Part shown: one piece after another, positions 42,594 through 53,493 of the stretch | How positions within the stretch are numbered: position 1 is the stretch's first letter | Layout: each line of letters starts with the position of its first letter | Source of the DNA: Adenophora triphylla var. japonica | Lineage: Eukaryota > Streptophyta > Magnoliopsida > Asterales > Campanulaceae | Direction of reading: 5' to 3' | NCBI GenBank assembly: GCA_022495995.1 | Contig: JAFEMH010002550.1 | Coordinates: 186,001-250,000, forward strand | Length of the DNA stretch: 64,000 nt | The notes under the pieces: generated by a model | The model's input: only the letters and a program-made list of their open reading frames with translations | The model's database searches: none | Told to the model about the DNA's origin: nothing | Position numbers and translations under genes: made by a program

Positions 42594-43223
42594 ATTTACC
42601 TGCTTTGGTTGAAGATGAATTTCAAAGAGCCAAAAAGTTTGAAAGTGGACTTAAACATACTATTAGAATCCGATTGACAGCTCTCAAGATTGATACATAT
42701 ACTGCGGTAGTCGGGCGAGCTATGATGGTTGAGCAAGATATTGATGAGTAAGACAAAATTAAGGATGATAGAAAAGTGAGCAAGGGATAGGGAAAGCAAA
42801 GGAATTGTGAGTAATGACCGAAAGAGGGAAGCGTCTAATTCACCCAAGAGGCCTACACCATTGACATCTCAATCTACCGTAACTACTTGTGCTTATTGTG
42901 GGAAGAAACATAGTAGTACCCCATGCCACAAACAAATGGGAGCGTGCTTTAATTGTGGTGAAGTTGGTCATTTGATGAAGGATTGTCCGCTGCCAAACAA
43001 GCGTTCGGTTCCTGCACTAGGGCAGGGTAGTTCAGGGGGAAACAATCGTGGCACTGCGCCTAGGGGAAAAGTTTTGGCCATTACTGCTGAAGAGGCTAGA
43101 GGTTACAATAATGTGGTTACGGGTACATTCCCTATTGGTTCTAGAGATGTCTTTATGCTTTTTGATCTATGTGTTTTGCCTTCACATATATTAAAATGTT
43201 ATGACTCATGTTCTAAGTGCTAA
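42594..43223 (+). pseudogene. Chromovirus-type gag, 3' half, with zinc knuckle and start of protease
   Basis: The segment continues the gag interrupted at 29,763: LPALVEDEFQRAKKFESGLK, then a TAA near 42,749 and a frame change. It then runs on in frame 42,807-43,223 with CAYCGKKHSSTPC and the zinc knuckle CFNCGEVGHLMKDC. The last part (TGTFPIGSRDVFMLFD) is the start of a protease-like domain and then degenerates. The rest of this older element is missing. Confidence 0.85.
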
Positions 43224-43883
43224 ACATAAAGGATTGGAAATGAAATTGTTATTTGATTAACCTAGTAATGATTTGTTCAATCATTGTTTTTGTCTTGATC
43301 AATTGAAAAAATTTGTGTTTCGATTGATAACTTAATGTTAAAATTCTTTTTGAATGTAAAAAGATCATATAAAAAAGATCAGCAAATTGGCTCCATTTGC
43401 ATGCATACATTTTGCAAATATTTATGTGTGCATTTATTTATTATTGTTCATTTTAGAATTGACATAATTGTTTGATATTAATAATATGATAATTATTACA
43501 TGAGTAAAAGTATTACTAATAAAAATATTATAAATTAAAGAAATTTAATAGATATCTTAAAGTAAACAAACTTAATTATGGTTTTAGTTTAAAACAAAAA
43601 GGAAATATATAATTAAAAAATTTGGAAAAGTGATGACGTTTGTAGGAGTAAAGATGGTCACAGATCCATCCTTTCCTTGTACTAGCACGTGGAGGTAAGT
43701 ATGAGGTGTTGAGAGCCTTAGTTAAGTTGGTGGAACTGTTGCCCCCTTCGCATGGCTTACTTGGAGCTGTAGCAAATTTGTGAGTTTGCTCTTTTAATGA
43801 GATGACTCATGCTTCAAAAATCATCCTATAAATATTGGCAACATTGTATTCATTTTCTACACCAAAATAATATTAATCATATA
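43224..43883. other. AT-rich spacer without recognisable gene
   Basis: I see no coding region. A CCTATAAATATTGG TATA-like sequence near 43,826 follows a mixed-composition stretch (43,640-43,800) that could be decayed promoter or LTR sequence. Nothing supports a gene start after it. Confidence 0.4.
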
Positions 43884-44170
43884 CTCCCTCCGTCTCACGT
43901 GAATGAACACTTATTTCCTTTTTGGAACGTTCCACGTGAATGGACACTGCCCAAAATGAAAAAGAATATTCACTATTCTCTCCACTCATTCTCTCTCCTA
44001 CTTCATTTTTACACTCACAACATTCTCTCTCCTAACTATTCCTCTCACTCATTCTCTCTCCTATTTAATTCTTCATACTCACAACATTTTCTTTCACTTT
44101 TTCTCTCTCTTACTTTTCCTTAATTCCCACACCCATAAAGTTGGTGTCCATTGACATGGGACGGAGGGAG
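43884..44170. mobile_element. Stowaway-like MITE, 287 bp
   Basis: Ends CTCCCTCCGTCTCACGTG and CATGGGACGGAGGGAG are inverted repeats typical of Stowaway elements, flanked by TA on both sides (43,882-43,883 and 44,171-44,172). The interior is built of TTCTCTCTCCTA-type repeats. The ORF across it is not a gene. Confidence 0.9.
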
Positions 44171-44242
44171 TAGGTTACAAGAACAAAAGTTGGGAAATTA
44201 AAAGATTAGGAGTTATCTTTGTTAAAGAAAATAAAGTACAAG

Positions 44243-44839
44243 TGTTATGGATATTTTTCAGCATGGTGACATCTTCAGTTGCTCCTGCATGTCAAGATGA
44301 TATTTCAATGTAAGTATTGCTTAATATTTACTTACACATTTTATATAAATTTTTCATTATTATTTTACAGTAAAGCAAAAGAGATAAACACGGGATACAG
44401 TTCAGCACGATCAACTTCTCTTCAACGGCAATTGGACTTGGTCTTTTGGACGTTGTAGAGATAACCGTGCATGCCGAGATTTTAGGAATCAATAGTTATC
44501 CATTTTATAATTCTTGTTATTTAAAGGGGAAATGGAGACAAAAAAACACACGTTCATTTTACACACTACACACGCTCAGCTTGTAATCCTCTCCATTGTC
44601 TTTCAAAGTTATAACCACGGTTCTTATAGTGAAACATTTAAGGTTGGAGACCTAACTCCCGAGATTTTTTCCGAAGAGGTTATCATCTCTAAGGTTTTCC
44701 TCGTTAACAAATCCTGGCGCCACTCTTTACTTTCATGTTCTTGTTCCATTTAATTGAATTCCAAAGTCCCCTCCTTATTGTTTAAATTCATACACTTAGC
44801 AAGTCAAGATTCAACGTTATTGTTTTTTCTACCAAAACT
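44243..44839 (+). repeat. 5' LTR of element E, about 597 bp
   Basis: It starts TGTTATGGATATTTTTCAGC, matching the start of the F LTR read on the minus strand (TGTTGTGGGCATTTTTCAAC). It ends TTTTTTCTACCAAAACT, where F has ACCAAAACA, so the canonical CA is lost by one change. A TATA-like TTATTTAAAGGGG lies near 44,518. Confidence 0.85.
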
Positions 44840-44860
44840 ATTTGGCGCCCACCGAGGGGC
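44840..44860 (+). other. Primer-binding site of element E
   Basis: ATTTGGCGCCCACCGAGGGG follows the LTR directly. The TTTGGCGCCCACCG form is a common primer site in plant Gypsy elements. Element F has the same sequence on the minus strand at 55,861-55,880. Confidence 0.8.
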
Positions 44861-44906
44861 CACTTGGTCTATTGGTTATTTGGATCATTTCCTAAAAGAG
44901 TTCATC

Positions 44907-46560
44907 ATGTCATCCAACCCCAATTTTTCCGCCGCATGCAAGGGTATCGCCGTCACTCCAACATCAGGAGGTAGAACCACCTTATTGCCGCCACCTCCTC
45001 AGTCAGGACCTCAGCAAACGCAGCCTTCAAGGACTCCACAAAAAGAAGGGACCTCTTCCAATGTGGATGCTGACGTCCGGAGTATGCTAATCAGGCTGAA
45101 TCAGAGGCTGGATCAGCAAGATAGCAATTCAAAGGTGCTGGCCAATTCCATGATCAAGATGCAGAGGGATCAACAGCTCATCGCTTCTCGGCTTGACAAC
45201 ATCTCACCATTGCGCGCAAGGAACCTCAACTTCGACAACTCCGAAGGATCTACGTTTCAGAGTGAATTTATCCCAATGGGTGGTCCATCTCAAACTCATC
45301 AGTCGACATCCTTAATGATGTCGACATCCTTAATGATGTCGCCATCCTTGCCCGGTGACACCCTAATGACGCCACCTTCAGCAGGATTCTCCCCGTTCAT
45401 CCTATTCATTGACAACACCACTGTCACGACCACCACAGACAACACTGGTTTGCTAAATAATCTTTTCAATAATAATACTTTCAATCGTATTCCTATGGCT
45501 GACCCTTTTGCAGGAAACCCCCTAGCTAAGCAGATGCAGGATCTCAGGGAGCTGATAATGAACGTGTCAGGCGTAACTCCTCCAATCCAGCCAGTATCTC
45601 AGAATTGCTACAATCAACCCGGTTTGTCCCAGTAATTGCAAATGTCGACATCCCAAAGCGTTTCAGTGTTCCATCCATGAAGTTATATGACGGCAGCACA
45701 AATCCAGAGGAACATGTCGCCCACTATCAAGAGAAGATGGACCTAGTGCATATCCCACTTCAATTCAGGGAGGCCTGCCTATGCAGAGGATTTGGATCAA
45801 CCTTGGTTGGACCAGCTCTCAAGTGGCTGATTAGGCAACCCCTAGGCTCAATTGGCTCATACGCCCAGCTTATCAACATGTTCTATAATCAATTCTCATG
45901 TAGTCGCCAATTCGAGAAGCTGACAAGTGACCTCTACAATGTGATCCAGCAGCCTAATGAGACTCTGAAAGAATATGTCCACTGGTTCAATAAAGAAGTG
46001 CTAGAAATTCCCAATCTTGACATGTCGACAGCCACAGAAGCATTCAAAATGGGGCTAAAGAAGGATTCACAATATTATCAAGATCTGGTGATGAGTCCTT
46101 GTAAGCGGTTGGAAGAAGTCAGGAGCAGGGCCCCGAGATTCATAAGGTTGGAGGAAGATGAGCTGCGAAGGTCAAAGTCCTCATCCAATATGTCGACATA
46201 TGACAATCCAGACAGGAAGACCGAATCATCCCACCGCAGAAAAAACCGATCCAATCCTTATCCGAGAGTTGACAACAGCAAAATTAATTCAATAGAGGGT
46301 GAGGATGAAGATAGTGATAATGTGCCTAACATTTCTGATTATTGTTTTTCTGTTGACATTTCAGGTGTACTTTGTGTGATGGGCAACCTGGGAGACAAAG
46401 CGAGATGGCCAAAGAAGACAGATAAATCCACGGTATGGCGTGACAAGTCAAAGTGGTGTGCCTACCATGAGGAACAGATAAATCCACGGTATGGCGTGAC
46501 AAGTCAAAGTGGTGTGCCTACCATGAGGACTTTGGGCATGTTACAGAAGATTGCATCGCA
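44907..46560 (+). pseudogene. Gag of element E, one frameshift and a 56-bp duplication
   Basis: Gag starts at ATG 44,907 (MSSNPNFSAACKGIAVTPTS); the start of the F copy aligns with it. The N-terminal part is Ser/Pro/Gln rich. The frame shifts near 45,600. The core follows (MKLYDGSTNPEEHVAHYQEK, LKWLIRQPLGSIGSYAQLIN, FNKEVLEIPNLDMSTATEAF). The Tat-type C-terminal cysteine/histidine motif is seen in parts: KWCAYHE, then FGHVTEDCIALRKEI in the DNA after the duplication. The duplication at 46,419-46,530 throws the frame. Without it gag and protease would be one continuous frame. Confidence 0.85.
46419..46530. repeat. 56-bp tandem duplication in gag of element E
   Basis: ACAGATAAATCCACGGTATG begins at 46,418 and again at 46,474; the copies look identical. 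Element F lacks the duplication. 56 is not a multiple of three, so it disrupts the frame. Confidence 0.95.
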
Positions 46561-47316
46561 CTAAGAAAGGAGATCAGCTACTTGCTCTCGAAGGGACATC
46601 TTAAGGAGTTTCTGGGATCCAGAAAGAAGAAGGCAGAAAATGCAGAAGCTCAACATGAAGTCGAAAGACCAGTCTCTCCTCCAGCATCAACGAAGGTGAT
46701 CAATTTCATTAGTGGAGGATTAGAAATTTGTGGCACTTCCTATTCTGCCACAAAGCGACATGCCAAGGAGTCAAAGGAAGAGAAGCCGGAAAGACCATCC
46801 AGGATGTCGACACCTTGCCAGGAGCCAATCACCTTTAATGAGAGTGATCGAGATAATTTGCTGGAACACCATCATGATGGCCTAGTCATTTCCTTGCAGA
46901 TCGCCAATTGTACCATCAGGCGTATCCTGGTTGATGGGGGTAGCTCTGTCAATCTCATTATGGTGAGCACCCTTAAGGATATGAACATCCCAGAATCAGA
47001 GATCGTCAAGAAATCCTCAGTATTAGTAGGCTTCTGTGGCGAAGTCAAAGAAACAGTGGGAGAAATAAAGCTTCCTATCTACTCAAAAGGACTCAAAACC
47101 ATGGAGCGGTTCTGCGTAATTGATTATGCAACATCTTACAATGTTATTCTTGGAAGGCCGTGGATTCATGGAATGAAAGTTGTACCGTCCACTTACCATC
47201 AGTGTGTGAAGTTCCCAACACCCTGGGGTGTCGCTAAAATATACAGTGATCAGCAGGTGGCCAAGGAGTGCTATAAGACTTCAATGAAGGCGTCAACATC
47301 TCCCAAACAAGCATAG
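46561..47316 (+). CDS. Gag C-terminal segment and aspartic protease of element E
   Basis: The open frame (ATG-based 46,582-47,316) carries the end of gag (LLSKGHLKEFLGSRKKKAEN), then a linker with EPITFNESDRDN, then the protease. The active site reads RRILVDGGSSVNLIM, the D-G-G-S-S form seen in Tat elements. The core [20 protein letters not shown] and [16 protein letters not shown] follow. The frame ends at TAG 47,314-47,316, but RT-region coding continues after it in the same frame. Confidence 0.88.
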   Translation, partial: LRKEISYLLSKGHLKEFLGSRKKKAENAEAQHEVERPVSPPASTKVINFISGGLEICGTSYSATKRHAKESKEEKPERPSRMSTPCQEPITFNESDRDNLLEHHHDGLVISLQIANCTIRRILVDGGSSVNLIMVSTLKDMNIPESEIVKKSSVLVGFCGEVKETVGEIKLPIYSKGLKTMERFCVIDYATSYNVILGRPWIHGMKVVPSTYHQCVKFPTPWGVAKIYSDQQVAKECYKTSMKASTSPKQA

Positions 47317-47322
47317 CAATTA
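47314..47322 (+). promoter_or_regulatory. Candidate programmed readthrough site UAG-CAA-UUA between protease and RT (element E)
   Basis: The in-frame stop TAG is followed by CAATTA. UAG-CAR-YYA is the well-known leaky context first described for tobacco mosaic virus. The frame before and after the stop is the same (gag-protease, then RT). The identical nine bases occur at the same place in element F, although the flanking sequence has diverged. Confidence 0.7.
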
Positions 47323-47680
47323 CAGAAGAAAGTACGTGAGGTCCTGGAAGCTAGGGAGAACGACGTGAAAGAAGTATTACTAGACCCTTCCAATCCAGAC
47401 ATCAAGGTACTTATTGGCAGTGACATCCCACCAGATATAGAAGAAAAACTTGTGGACCTGTTAAGAAGCATAACGAAGAGCTTTGCTTGGAAGCATGATG
47501 ACATGACCGGCATCAGCAAAGATGTCATCACCCACAAACTCAATATTGATCCTAGCTTCAAGCCAGTGCACCAGAAGTGTAGGAAGTTTGCAGAAACAAG
47601 AAACCAGATAATCAAGGAAGAAGTAGAACGTTTGCTCAGAGCCAACATGATACGAGAGGTAGATTATCCAAGATGGTTAG
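47317..47680 (+). pseudogene. RT N-terminal region of element E, cut by element F
   Basis: The frame continues after the TAG with VREVLEARENDVKEVLLDPS, IEEKLVDLLRSITKSFAWKH, DMTGISKDVITHKLNIDP and MIREVDYPRWL. This is the conserved lead-in to RT. At 47,680 the LTR of F begins. The target sequence GTTAG is 47,676-47,680, and the RT frame resumes at 56,496. Confidence 0.92.
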
Positions 47681-48281
47681 TGTTTTGGTAGAAAAAACAA
47701 TAAAGTAGAATCTTAACTATGTTTAGTGTGTGGATTGAACAATAAGGAGGGAACTATGGAATTCGATTATATGGAACAAAAGAATGAAAAAGAGATAATG
47801 ACAACACGATTTGTTAACGAGGAAAACCTTGGAGGTGATAACCTCTTTGGAAAAAACCCCGGGAGTTAGGTCTCCAACCTTAAAGGTTTCACTATAATGA
47901 TCACAAATACAACTTTGGAAGATAATGGAGTGGATTACAAGAGCTTTTTGTGTAGAGTGTGTGCGTATGAGCATGAATGTGTTTTTCCGTCTCCATTTCC
48001 CCTTAAATACAAGTAGATATGAAAGAGTCAATATGGTTCCTATAATCTCGGCATTTTGGTTTATCACTTCAACCTCCGTGAGACCAAGTCGCCCTAGCCG
48101 TTTGAAGGTCTGAACGTGCTTGGAGATTGTTCCGCATTCCTCTCTTAATTACTGAAAAATAAGAATAAGAATATTAGGAAATATTGAACAAGTAAATATT
48201 AAAACAATACTTACAGTGTAATGACATCTCGATATGCAGGATCAATTGAAGATGTCGCCATGTTGAAAAATGCCCACAACA
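47681..48281 (-). repeat. 3' LTR of element F (left copy), 601 bp
   Basis: Starts TGTTTTGGTAGAAAAAACA and ends TGCCCACAACA. A polypurine-like stretch follows on the plus strand side (minus strand TTTTTGGGGACAAAT), next to the LTR. The LTR contains GATGTCGCCATG near its right end. The ORF at 47,723-48,067 in the LTR is not supported as a gene. Confidence 0.95.
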
Positions 48282-48635
48282 ATTTGTCCCCAAAAACATT
48301 TGACTATGTTGGCAACTGAAGAGGCAAAATGTTTTTCTCTTGATTAACCGTTCATCTTCTAACTGGCTTCAATGCGACGGTTAGGGATACGAGGCGACTA
48401 AAAAGGAAGAGTTTTGATAACCGCAATTCTGGATAACTATTGTGATTATCCAATCTTCTCCAAATTCTTTATCCAAATCAGACGTCTCCTACTATATTAC
48501 GGGGAGAGTAATCTTCTAAAGCATACAGTTTTTATCTTTCCTCTATAGTTACGACGCTCTCAAATAAGTAAGTCAGAATCAACGTATCACTTGGCTATTT
48601 TATTGAATCCTGCTAACATATATTCTTATATGCAG
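48282..48635 (+). other. Upstream region of the antisense gene of element F, missing the large first exon
   Basis: It runs from the polypurine tract to the splice acceptor TATATGCAG at 48,635. In elements C and E a large exon encoding the globular domain precedes the coiled-coil exons. Here only about 350 bp remain, with no long frame. A promoter is expected in this region; TACTATATTACGG near 48,490 is the only TATA-like sequence and is weak. Confidence 0.4.
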
Positions 48636-49305
48636 TGACTTTCTCCGGCTTGACGACAAGTGATATTGTGGCCAAATATAAAGGTAAGATGAAAGCGGAA
48701 GAGAACATACCAGAGATAGATAAAATTACTCCGAAGAGAAAAAGGGTGGAACAAATCTTCGGTGTAGAGAAACAAATTTGGAATGAAGAAGTGTTGGAAA
48801 ATCAGGTAAGAGTTGCTTTTGAATCGTGGACACCTTGATCCTCTTTTATTTTTTAGTAAAATACCTCTTCTTGTTGATGATAGATTGTCTCGATGGCTAA
48901 ATTAATGTCCAAAGAAATTAGGACATTGAGGGAAAAATGCGATACCTACGACATGAGTAAGTTTGAATATGAGAAGGACTTGAAGGAAGCTGCAAGCATA
49001 ATAAGGGAAAGGGGATTGGAGATCAGGGACAAGAATGAAGAGATATTAAAATGGTGGTCCAGGCTCGCAAGCGTTGACATCAGTCATGAAAGGGAGATGG
49101 AAGCATTTCGGGACGACTTGGTGCATGAGACTGCAAAAGCGCCTTTGAAACTAGAATCCAAATGATTGAGGAATATCAGGCAGGAGAGCATGTGAGTTGG
49201 AACCTGAATGAAAAGAAAATGGCTTTGCAGCGAATTCACGAGGAAAAAGCAATCGATGATTTCAAGGATCTGGAACAGGCTGGTGAGGACACCGACCTGG
49301 GGTGA
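48636..49305 (+). pseudogene. Antisense gene of element F, shortened, coiled-coil part only
   Basis: Two exons are seen: 48,636-48,805 (VAKYKGKMKAEENIPEIDKI, TPKRKRVEQIF) and 48,884-49,305 (EIRTLREKCDTYDMSKFEYE, GLEIRDKNEEILKWW). The intron starts ATCAG|GTAAGA and ends GATGATAG. They match exons three and four of the antisense gene of E in order and character: a basic motif exon, then a coiled coil, then an acidic tail (DLEQAGEDTDLG). One frameshift near 49,135-49,165 breaks the coiled-coil exon. The N-terminal domain exon is absent, so this copy is a deletion form. Confidence 0.7.
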
Positions 49306-50204
49306 TTTTTAGAAACCCGGAGAAGTTAGTCCAGAGAAATACCTCCGACAGATGCCACCTGAAAAAGGTAAAATAAACTTGCTCTTGATGTTACTGGGGT
49401 GGAATCCCTTAAGACAATTTTTATTTTCTTTTGGTTTGTAATGGGTCCATAAGGACTAAAGACAATCTTTTTTATGTGTTGGGTTGGTCCAACACTTGTG
49501 CACGTTCTTGTTGGTAGTTCGGATACTTTATGGTTGCTTTAGTTTAGTTATGGTTTAATAGTTTTCAAGCACGTCAAGGCTTGTTTCTTTTGGATAATTT
49601 TTGTATGTTTTGCACATATGGTGACATGATAGTATGTCGAAATGATAGGTACTTAGGATGACATGTATACGTCATAAACCGTAGATACTTAGATGACACG
49701 TATATGCCATAAACCGTAGATACTTACATGACACGAATATGCCATAACCATAAGAATAATACTTAAGATCAATCATCTAACTGAGTGGGAATGGGTAAGC
49801 TATATGAGTTTACCCATATAGGCCCACCCCACACCTCAATTAGTGAGATAACTTGCGCTCCAGGCGAAGGTGTGGTAACCTAACTTCTTAAGAAAGAGGT
49901 AATTAACTCTTTAAACCTTAGAAGGGATTGTGTACCTTTACTTGAGAAGAGATGGCCATTCTCTAACGGAGGAGAAATCGTTGTTCCTTGCGTGCATTCG
50001 ATATGTCCCCATGTAAATGTGTCAATACCTCATAAGATAGAAACACGTTAAAAACGGACGCCAACTAAGGTTGACGTCTCTCCACAAAGTATATTAGCGA
50101 CATCTTAACTTGTAAATAATAAAAAGATGCATAGGAGAAAAGAAAGGTTGTAAAGAATTAAAAGACGATTCATACCGGAAAGATGAGTTCATGGGAAATC
50201 ATAT
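49306..50204. repeat. Noncoding spacer of element F with a three-unit tandem repeat (about 49,650-49,760)
   Basis: This spacer separates the antisense gene from integrase. Near 49,650-49,760 a unit of about 36 bp (GATACTTAGATGACACGTAT, then a GCCATAAACC phrase) occurs three times. Element E has only one such unit near 59,905-59,950. The part around 49,770-49,960 (TGGGAATGGGTAAGCTATAT, the GCGCTCCAGGCGAAGGTGTG phrase) matches 59,690-59,880 in reverse orientation and is conserved without coding capacity. Confidence 0.75.
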
Positions 50205-51300
50205 TTAAATGTAATACCTTTTGAGATGAATGGCGTTCCAACTTCGCGGTATCATTTGGCCATCCAAGGTTGCAAGGCGATATGCTCCTTTTCCGGCTTG
50301 TGCATCTATTAAGTAGGGTCCCTCCCATTTTGGGGCGAGCTTGCCCGCATTGGGCTCCTTGGTATTTTGGAATGCCTTTCGTAGGACTAAGTCTCCTACT
50401 TGAAACCTTCTAACCCTTACGTTTTATTGTAAGATCGGGCTACCCTTCACGATATGCTTTGCCATGCGAACTTTGGCCATGTCCCTTAGCTCGTCCACAG
50501 ATCCGTGTCATGTATCAAGATGTCTTTATTATGTTCGATGTCGCAAGTCCGTATCTTGCCGTTGGTACAAGGACTTCGCCGGAATAACAGATCTCGGCCC
50601 AAATACAAGTGAATAGGGGGTTTGACCAGTAGCATTCTTAGATGTCGTCCCGTCACCCCATAGGACCATTGGTAACTCTTCCGCCCAACGTCCTTTCTTC
50701 CGGTTTAGTCTCTTTTTAAGTTGCCGATTATTATTTTGTTGCTAGACTCGCCCGTCCATTGGCTTCGAGGGTGAACAGCGAAGATGTCACCATCTTAACA
50801 CCCCAAGATGTCAAGAAATCTTGGGTCCTCTTCGATGAATTGAGAGCCGTTGTCACAAATTATCTCTCGATGGAATTCCGAATCGGCCGAATATGTTCCT
50901 TTTGATAAAAGATATCACTTCTTTGTCACGAACTTGCACATATGCCTCGGCCTCTACCCATTTAGAAAAGTAGTCTGTCATGGCCAAAAGAAATACTCGT
51001 CCCCCGGTGCTATGGGAAGTTTTCCTACTATGTCCATTCCCTAAACCATAAAAGGCCATGGTGACAGGATAGGATGTAGCAGTCACCTGGCCGGTGCAGA
51101 TGTCCCCATGTCGTTGACAGGAATCACTTTTTTTTGCGTAGTCAACGGCATCTTTTCTCATGGTAGGCCAGAAATAGCCGATTCTAAGAGCTTTAGTAAG
51201 TAAACTTCGCCCCGGTATGATTTCCACAATCTCCTTCGTGCAGCCTCCTTGAGAACCCGATGGGCTCTATCTCGCCTCTAGACATCTTAAGTAGTGACTG
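50205..51300 (-). pseudogene. Integrase of element F, many frameshifts
   Basis: The frame is broken into pieces: 50,853-51,227 holds GRSLLTKALRIGYFWPTMRK, SDSCQRHGDI, then MTDYFSKWVEAEAYVQVRDK. The C-terminal domain near 50,205-50,420 ends KRYYI before TAA at 50,205-50,207. That fixes the true end of the protein: E has a TGA three-quarters through the same WNAIHLKRYYI phrase. Compared with E, most frame breaks lie at or next to CAG or CTG sites. Confidence 0.85.
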
Positions 51301-52463
51301 CGGCAGATTTTCTAAACAAGAGATTATCAATAAGTAAATATTTAGATACTCTTACCCTGAAGGCTCTTGCATTTTTCTCCTCGACTGGGATCGTATCATC
51401 TAAGAGATATTTGATAATAGGAGCTGTCCAAGAGGTTGCCGCAGAGAGGCAAGTATGTCGCATCCGTGGCGAACATCTCAAGATGGTCAATTGGCCGGGA
51501 TGTCAACATGTATGATTGGGATACAGTTTGTGAGAAGCTTTTGAAGGCCGAACCCAAGTTTGCCGAGCATACGCTTGAGAATTTTCTTCCCGTGGGATTT
51601 GTTCCAAGGAAAATGTTTTGAATTTGGCCGAAATAATTTTTACAATTTCCAAATATGTTGTCATCTTAGCGTTTTTCGCGACGTAGGACCCGTTGTACTG
51701 ATTAACAATTAGTAATGAATCCATGAACACCCGGATATGCTTGACATCTAAGTCTTGGGCCGTAGTTAAACCCGCAATTAGAGCCTCATACTCGCTTCAT
51801 TGTTGGTAGCCTTGAAACCGCAATCGATAGATTGTGGTATTATGTCCCCTTGTGGCGATTTTAGTACAACTCCAAGACCTGTACCTCTCATGTTGGAAGC
51901 ACCGTCTCGTGTAGAGAGTCCAAATTTTTAGGATGTCATCATCTTGAAGTTGCCGTACTTCCAATTCCACCTCTTGTTGTAGGGTTGGATCAAATCGCCC
52001 ACAAAATCGCCCAGGGCTTGGGATTTTATTGCGCTTCGGGCTCGTACTTGATGTCGTATGTGCTTAATTGTACGAGACCATTTCGCCATTCGACCCGACA
52101 TCTCTCGGTTTTCTCATGACATTCTTAATAGGATAGTTAGTGCGTACAATAATAGTATGTGTTTCAAAATAGTGCCTTAATTTAATAGAAGCGCTTATCA
52201 AAGCTAAAATTAATTTTTGTAAATGAGAATACCTGGTCTCAAGCATCTAAGAGTGTCTTACTTATATAGTAGATGGGTTGTTGATTACCATCTCGTTACG
52301 TCACCAAGATCGCGCTTACAGCGCCTTCGGACACCGCTAGGTAGATGTAGAGATGTTCTTCCATCTCGAGGTTTGGCCAATAAGGGAGGTGTCGACGGGT
52401 AAGTTTTGAGCTCCGAAAAGCTTCTTCATGTTGTTCCTCCCATTGGAATTTCTTGTTCTTTCT
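51300..52463 (-). pseudogene. RNase H domains of element F, many frameshifts
   Basis: Fragments of both RNase H domains are present: LILALISASIKLRHYFETHT (52,064-52,246), and MDSLLIVNQYNGSYVAKNAK with MTTYLEIVKIISAKFKTFSL (51,503-51,730). Each aligns with the intact frame 57,239-58,096 in E. No frame exceeds 80 codons, while the same stretch is a single 285-codon frame in E. Confidence 0.85.
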
Positions 52464-53484
52464 TAAGATGTCGTAGAAAGGTTTGCATCGATCCGAGGAT
52501 TTTGAAATGAATCTAGTGAGTGCGGCAATTTTTCTGTCAATCTTTGGACGTCCTTGACAGATTGAGGTGATGACAGGTTGAGAATAGCGCGTATTTGTTC
52601 TGGGGGTGGCTTCAATGCCTCTTTTAGTAACCATATAACCTTAAACTTGTCGGCCTTCATTCCGAAGTTGCATTTAGCTGGATTAAGTTTCATATTGAAA
52701 CAATCCAAGATGTCAAAAGCTTGAGAGAGGTTGCTTATGTGATCCTCGGCCTTCTTGGATTTTACTACCATGTCGTCGATGTATACCTCCATTGTGTCCC
52801 CAATCTGATCCTTAAACATCTTGTTGACGAGCCTTTGATACGTTGCACCCGCATTTTTTAGTCCAAAAGGCATGGCAATATAACAATAAATACCTGTGGG
52901 GGTTATGAAGGCGGTGTCCTCTTGGTCGAGATGGTTCCATCCGAATTTGTTAAAATCCCGAGGACGCGTCCATGAAAGTGAGGAGTTCGTGACCCGAGGT
53001 GGCATCAACTAATGAATCTATGTGCGGCAAAGGGAAAGGATCTTTTGGGCGGGCTTTATTTAAGCTCGGTGAAGTCGACGCAAACTCGCCATTTCCCGTT
53101 TCTCTTCTCTACCACAACCACATTCGCCAACCATCTTGGATAATCGACCTCCCGTATCATGTTGGCTTTGAGTAAGCGCTCTACCTCCTCCTTGATGATC
53201 CGATTTCGGTTTCGCAAACTTTCTACGTTTCTCGGTGCACCGGTTTAAAGCTAGGATCTACGTTAAGTTTGTGAGTGATGACATCTTTGCTAATGCCTCG
53301 TCATGTCATCATGTTTCCAAGCGAAACTCTTTATTCTCGCTTCTTAATAGGTTCACAAGCTTCTCTTCTATATCTCGACGGATGTCGGTGCCAATAAGTA
53401 CTTTGATGTCCGGGTTGGAAGGATCTAACAATACTTCTTTCACATCATCCTCCCTAGCTTCCAGACTTCACGTACTTTCCTCGG
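52463..53484 (-). pseudogene. Reverse transcriptase of element F, frameshifted
   Basis: The frame 52,463-53,008 contains TAFITPTGIYCYIAMPFGLK, NAGATYQRLVNKMFKDQ and the active-site motif VYIDDMVVKS, then LNPAKCNFGMKADKF. Upstream parts (HIDSLVDATSGHELLTFMD) are in other frames, broken near 52,935 and 53,060. The residues seen are nearly those of E. The lead-in region to 53,484 follows the TAG at 53,491-53,493. Confidence 0.88.
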
Positions 53485-53493
53485 TAATTGCTA
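53485..53493 (-). promoter_or_regulatory. Candidate programmed readthrough site UAG-CAA-UUA between protease and RT (element F)
   Basis: The minus strand reads AAACAAGCATAGCAATTACC. The same TAG-CAA-TTA as in element E stands at the same place, with the same four upstream codons. Bases right after it differ (CCG AGG here, CAG AAG in E), so the nine-base site is better kept than its surroundings. Confidence 0.7.

Noticed and set aside
47314..47322. Insertion of a tobamovirus sequence as source of UAG-CAA-UUA
   Set aside because: Only the nine-base context is shared; the coding on both sides is retroelement protease and RT.
47723..48067. Repeated 114-codon ORF present at 47,723-48,067 and 55,923-56,267
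   Set aside because: It is repeated because it lies in both LTRs of F; the LTR promoter is within it and no protein family is evident.
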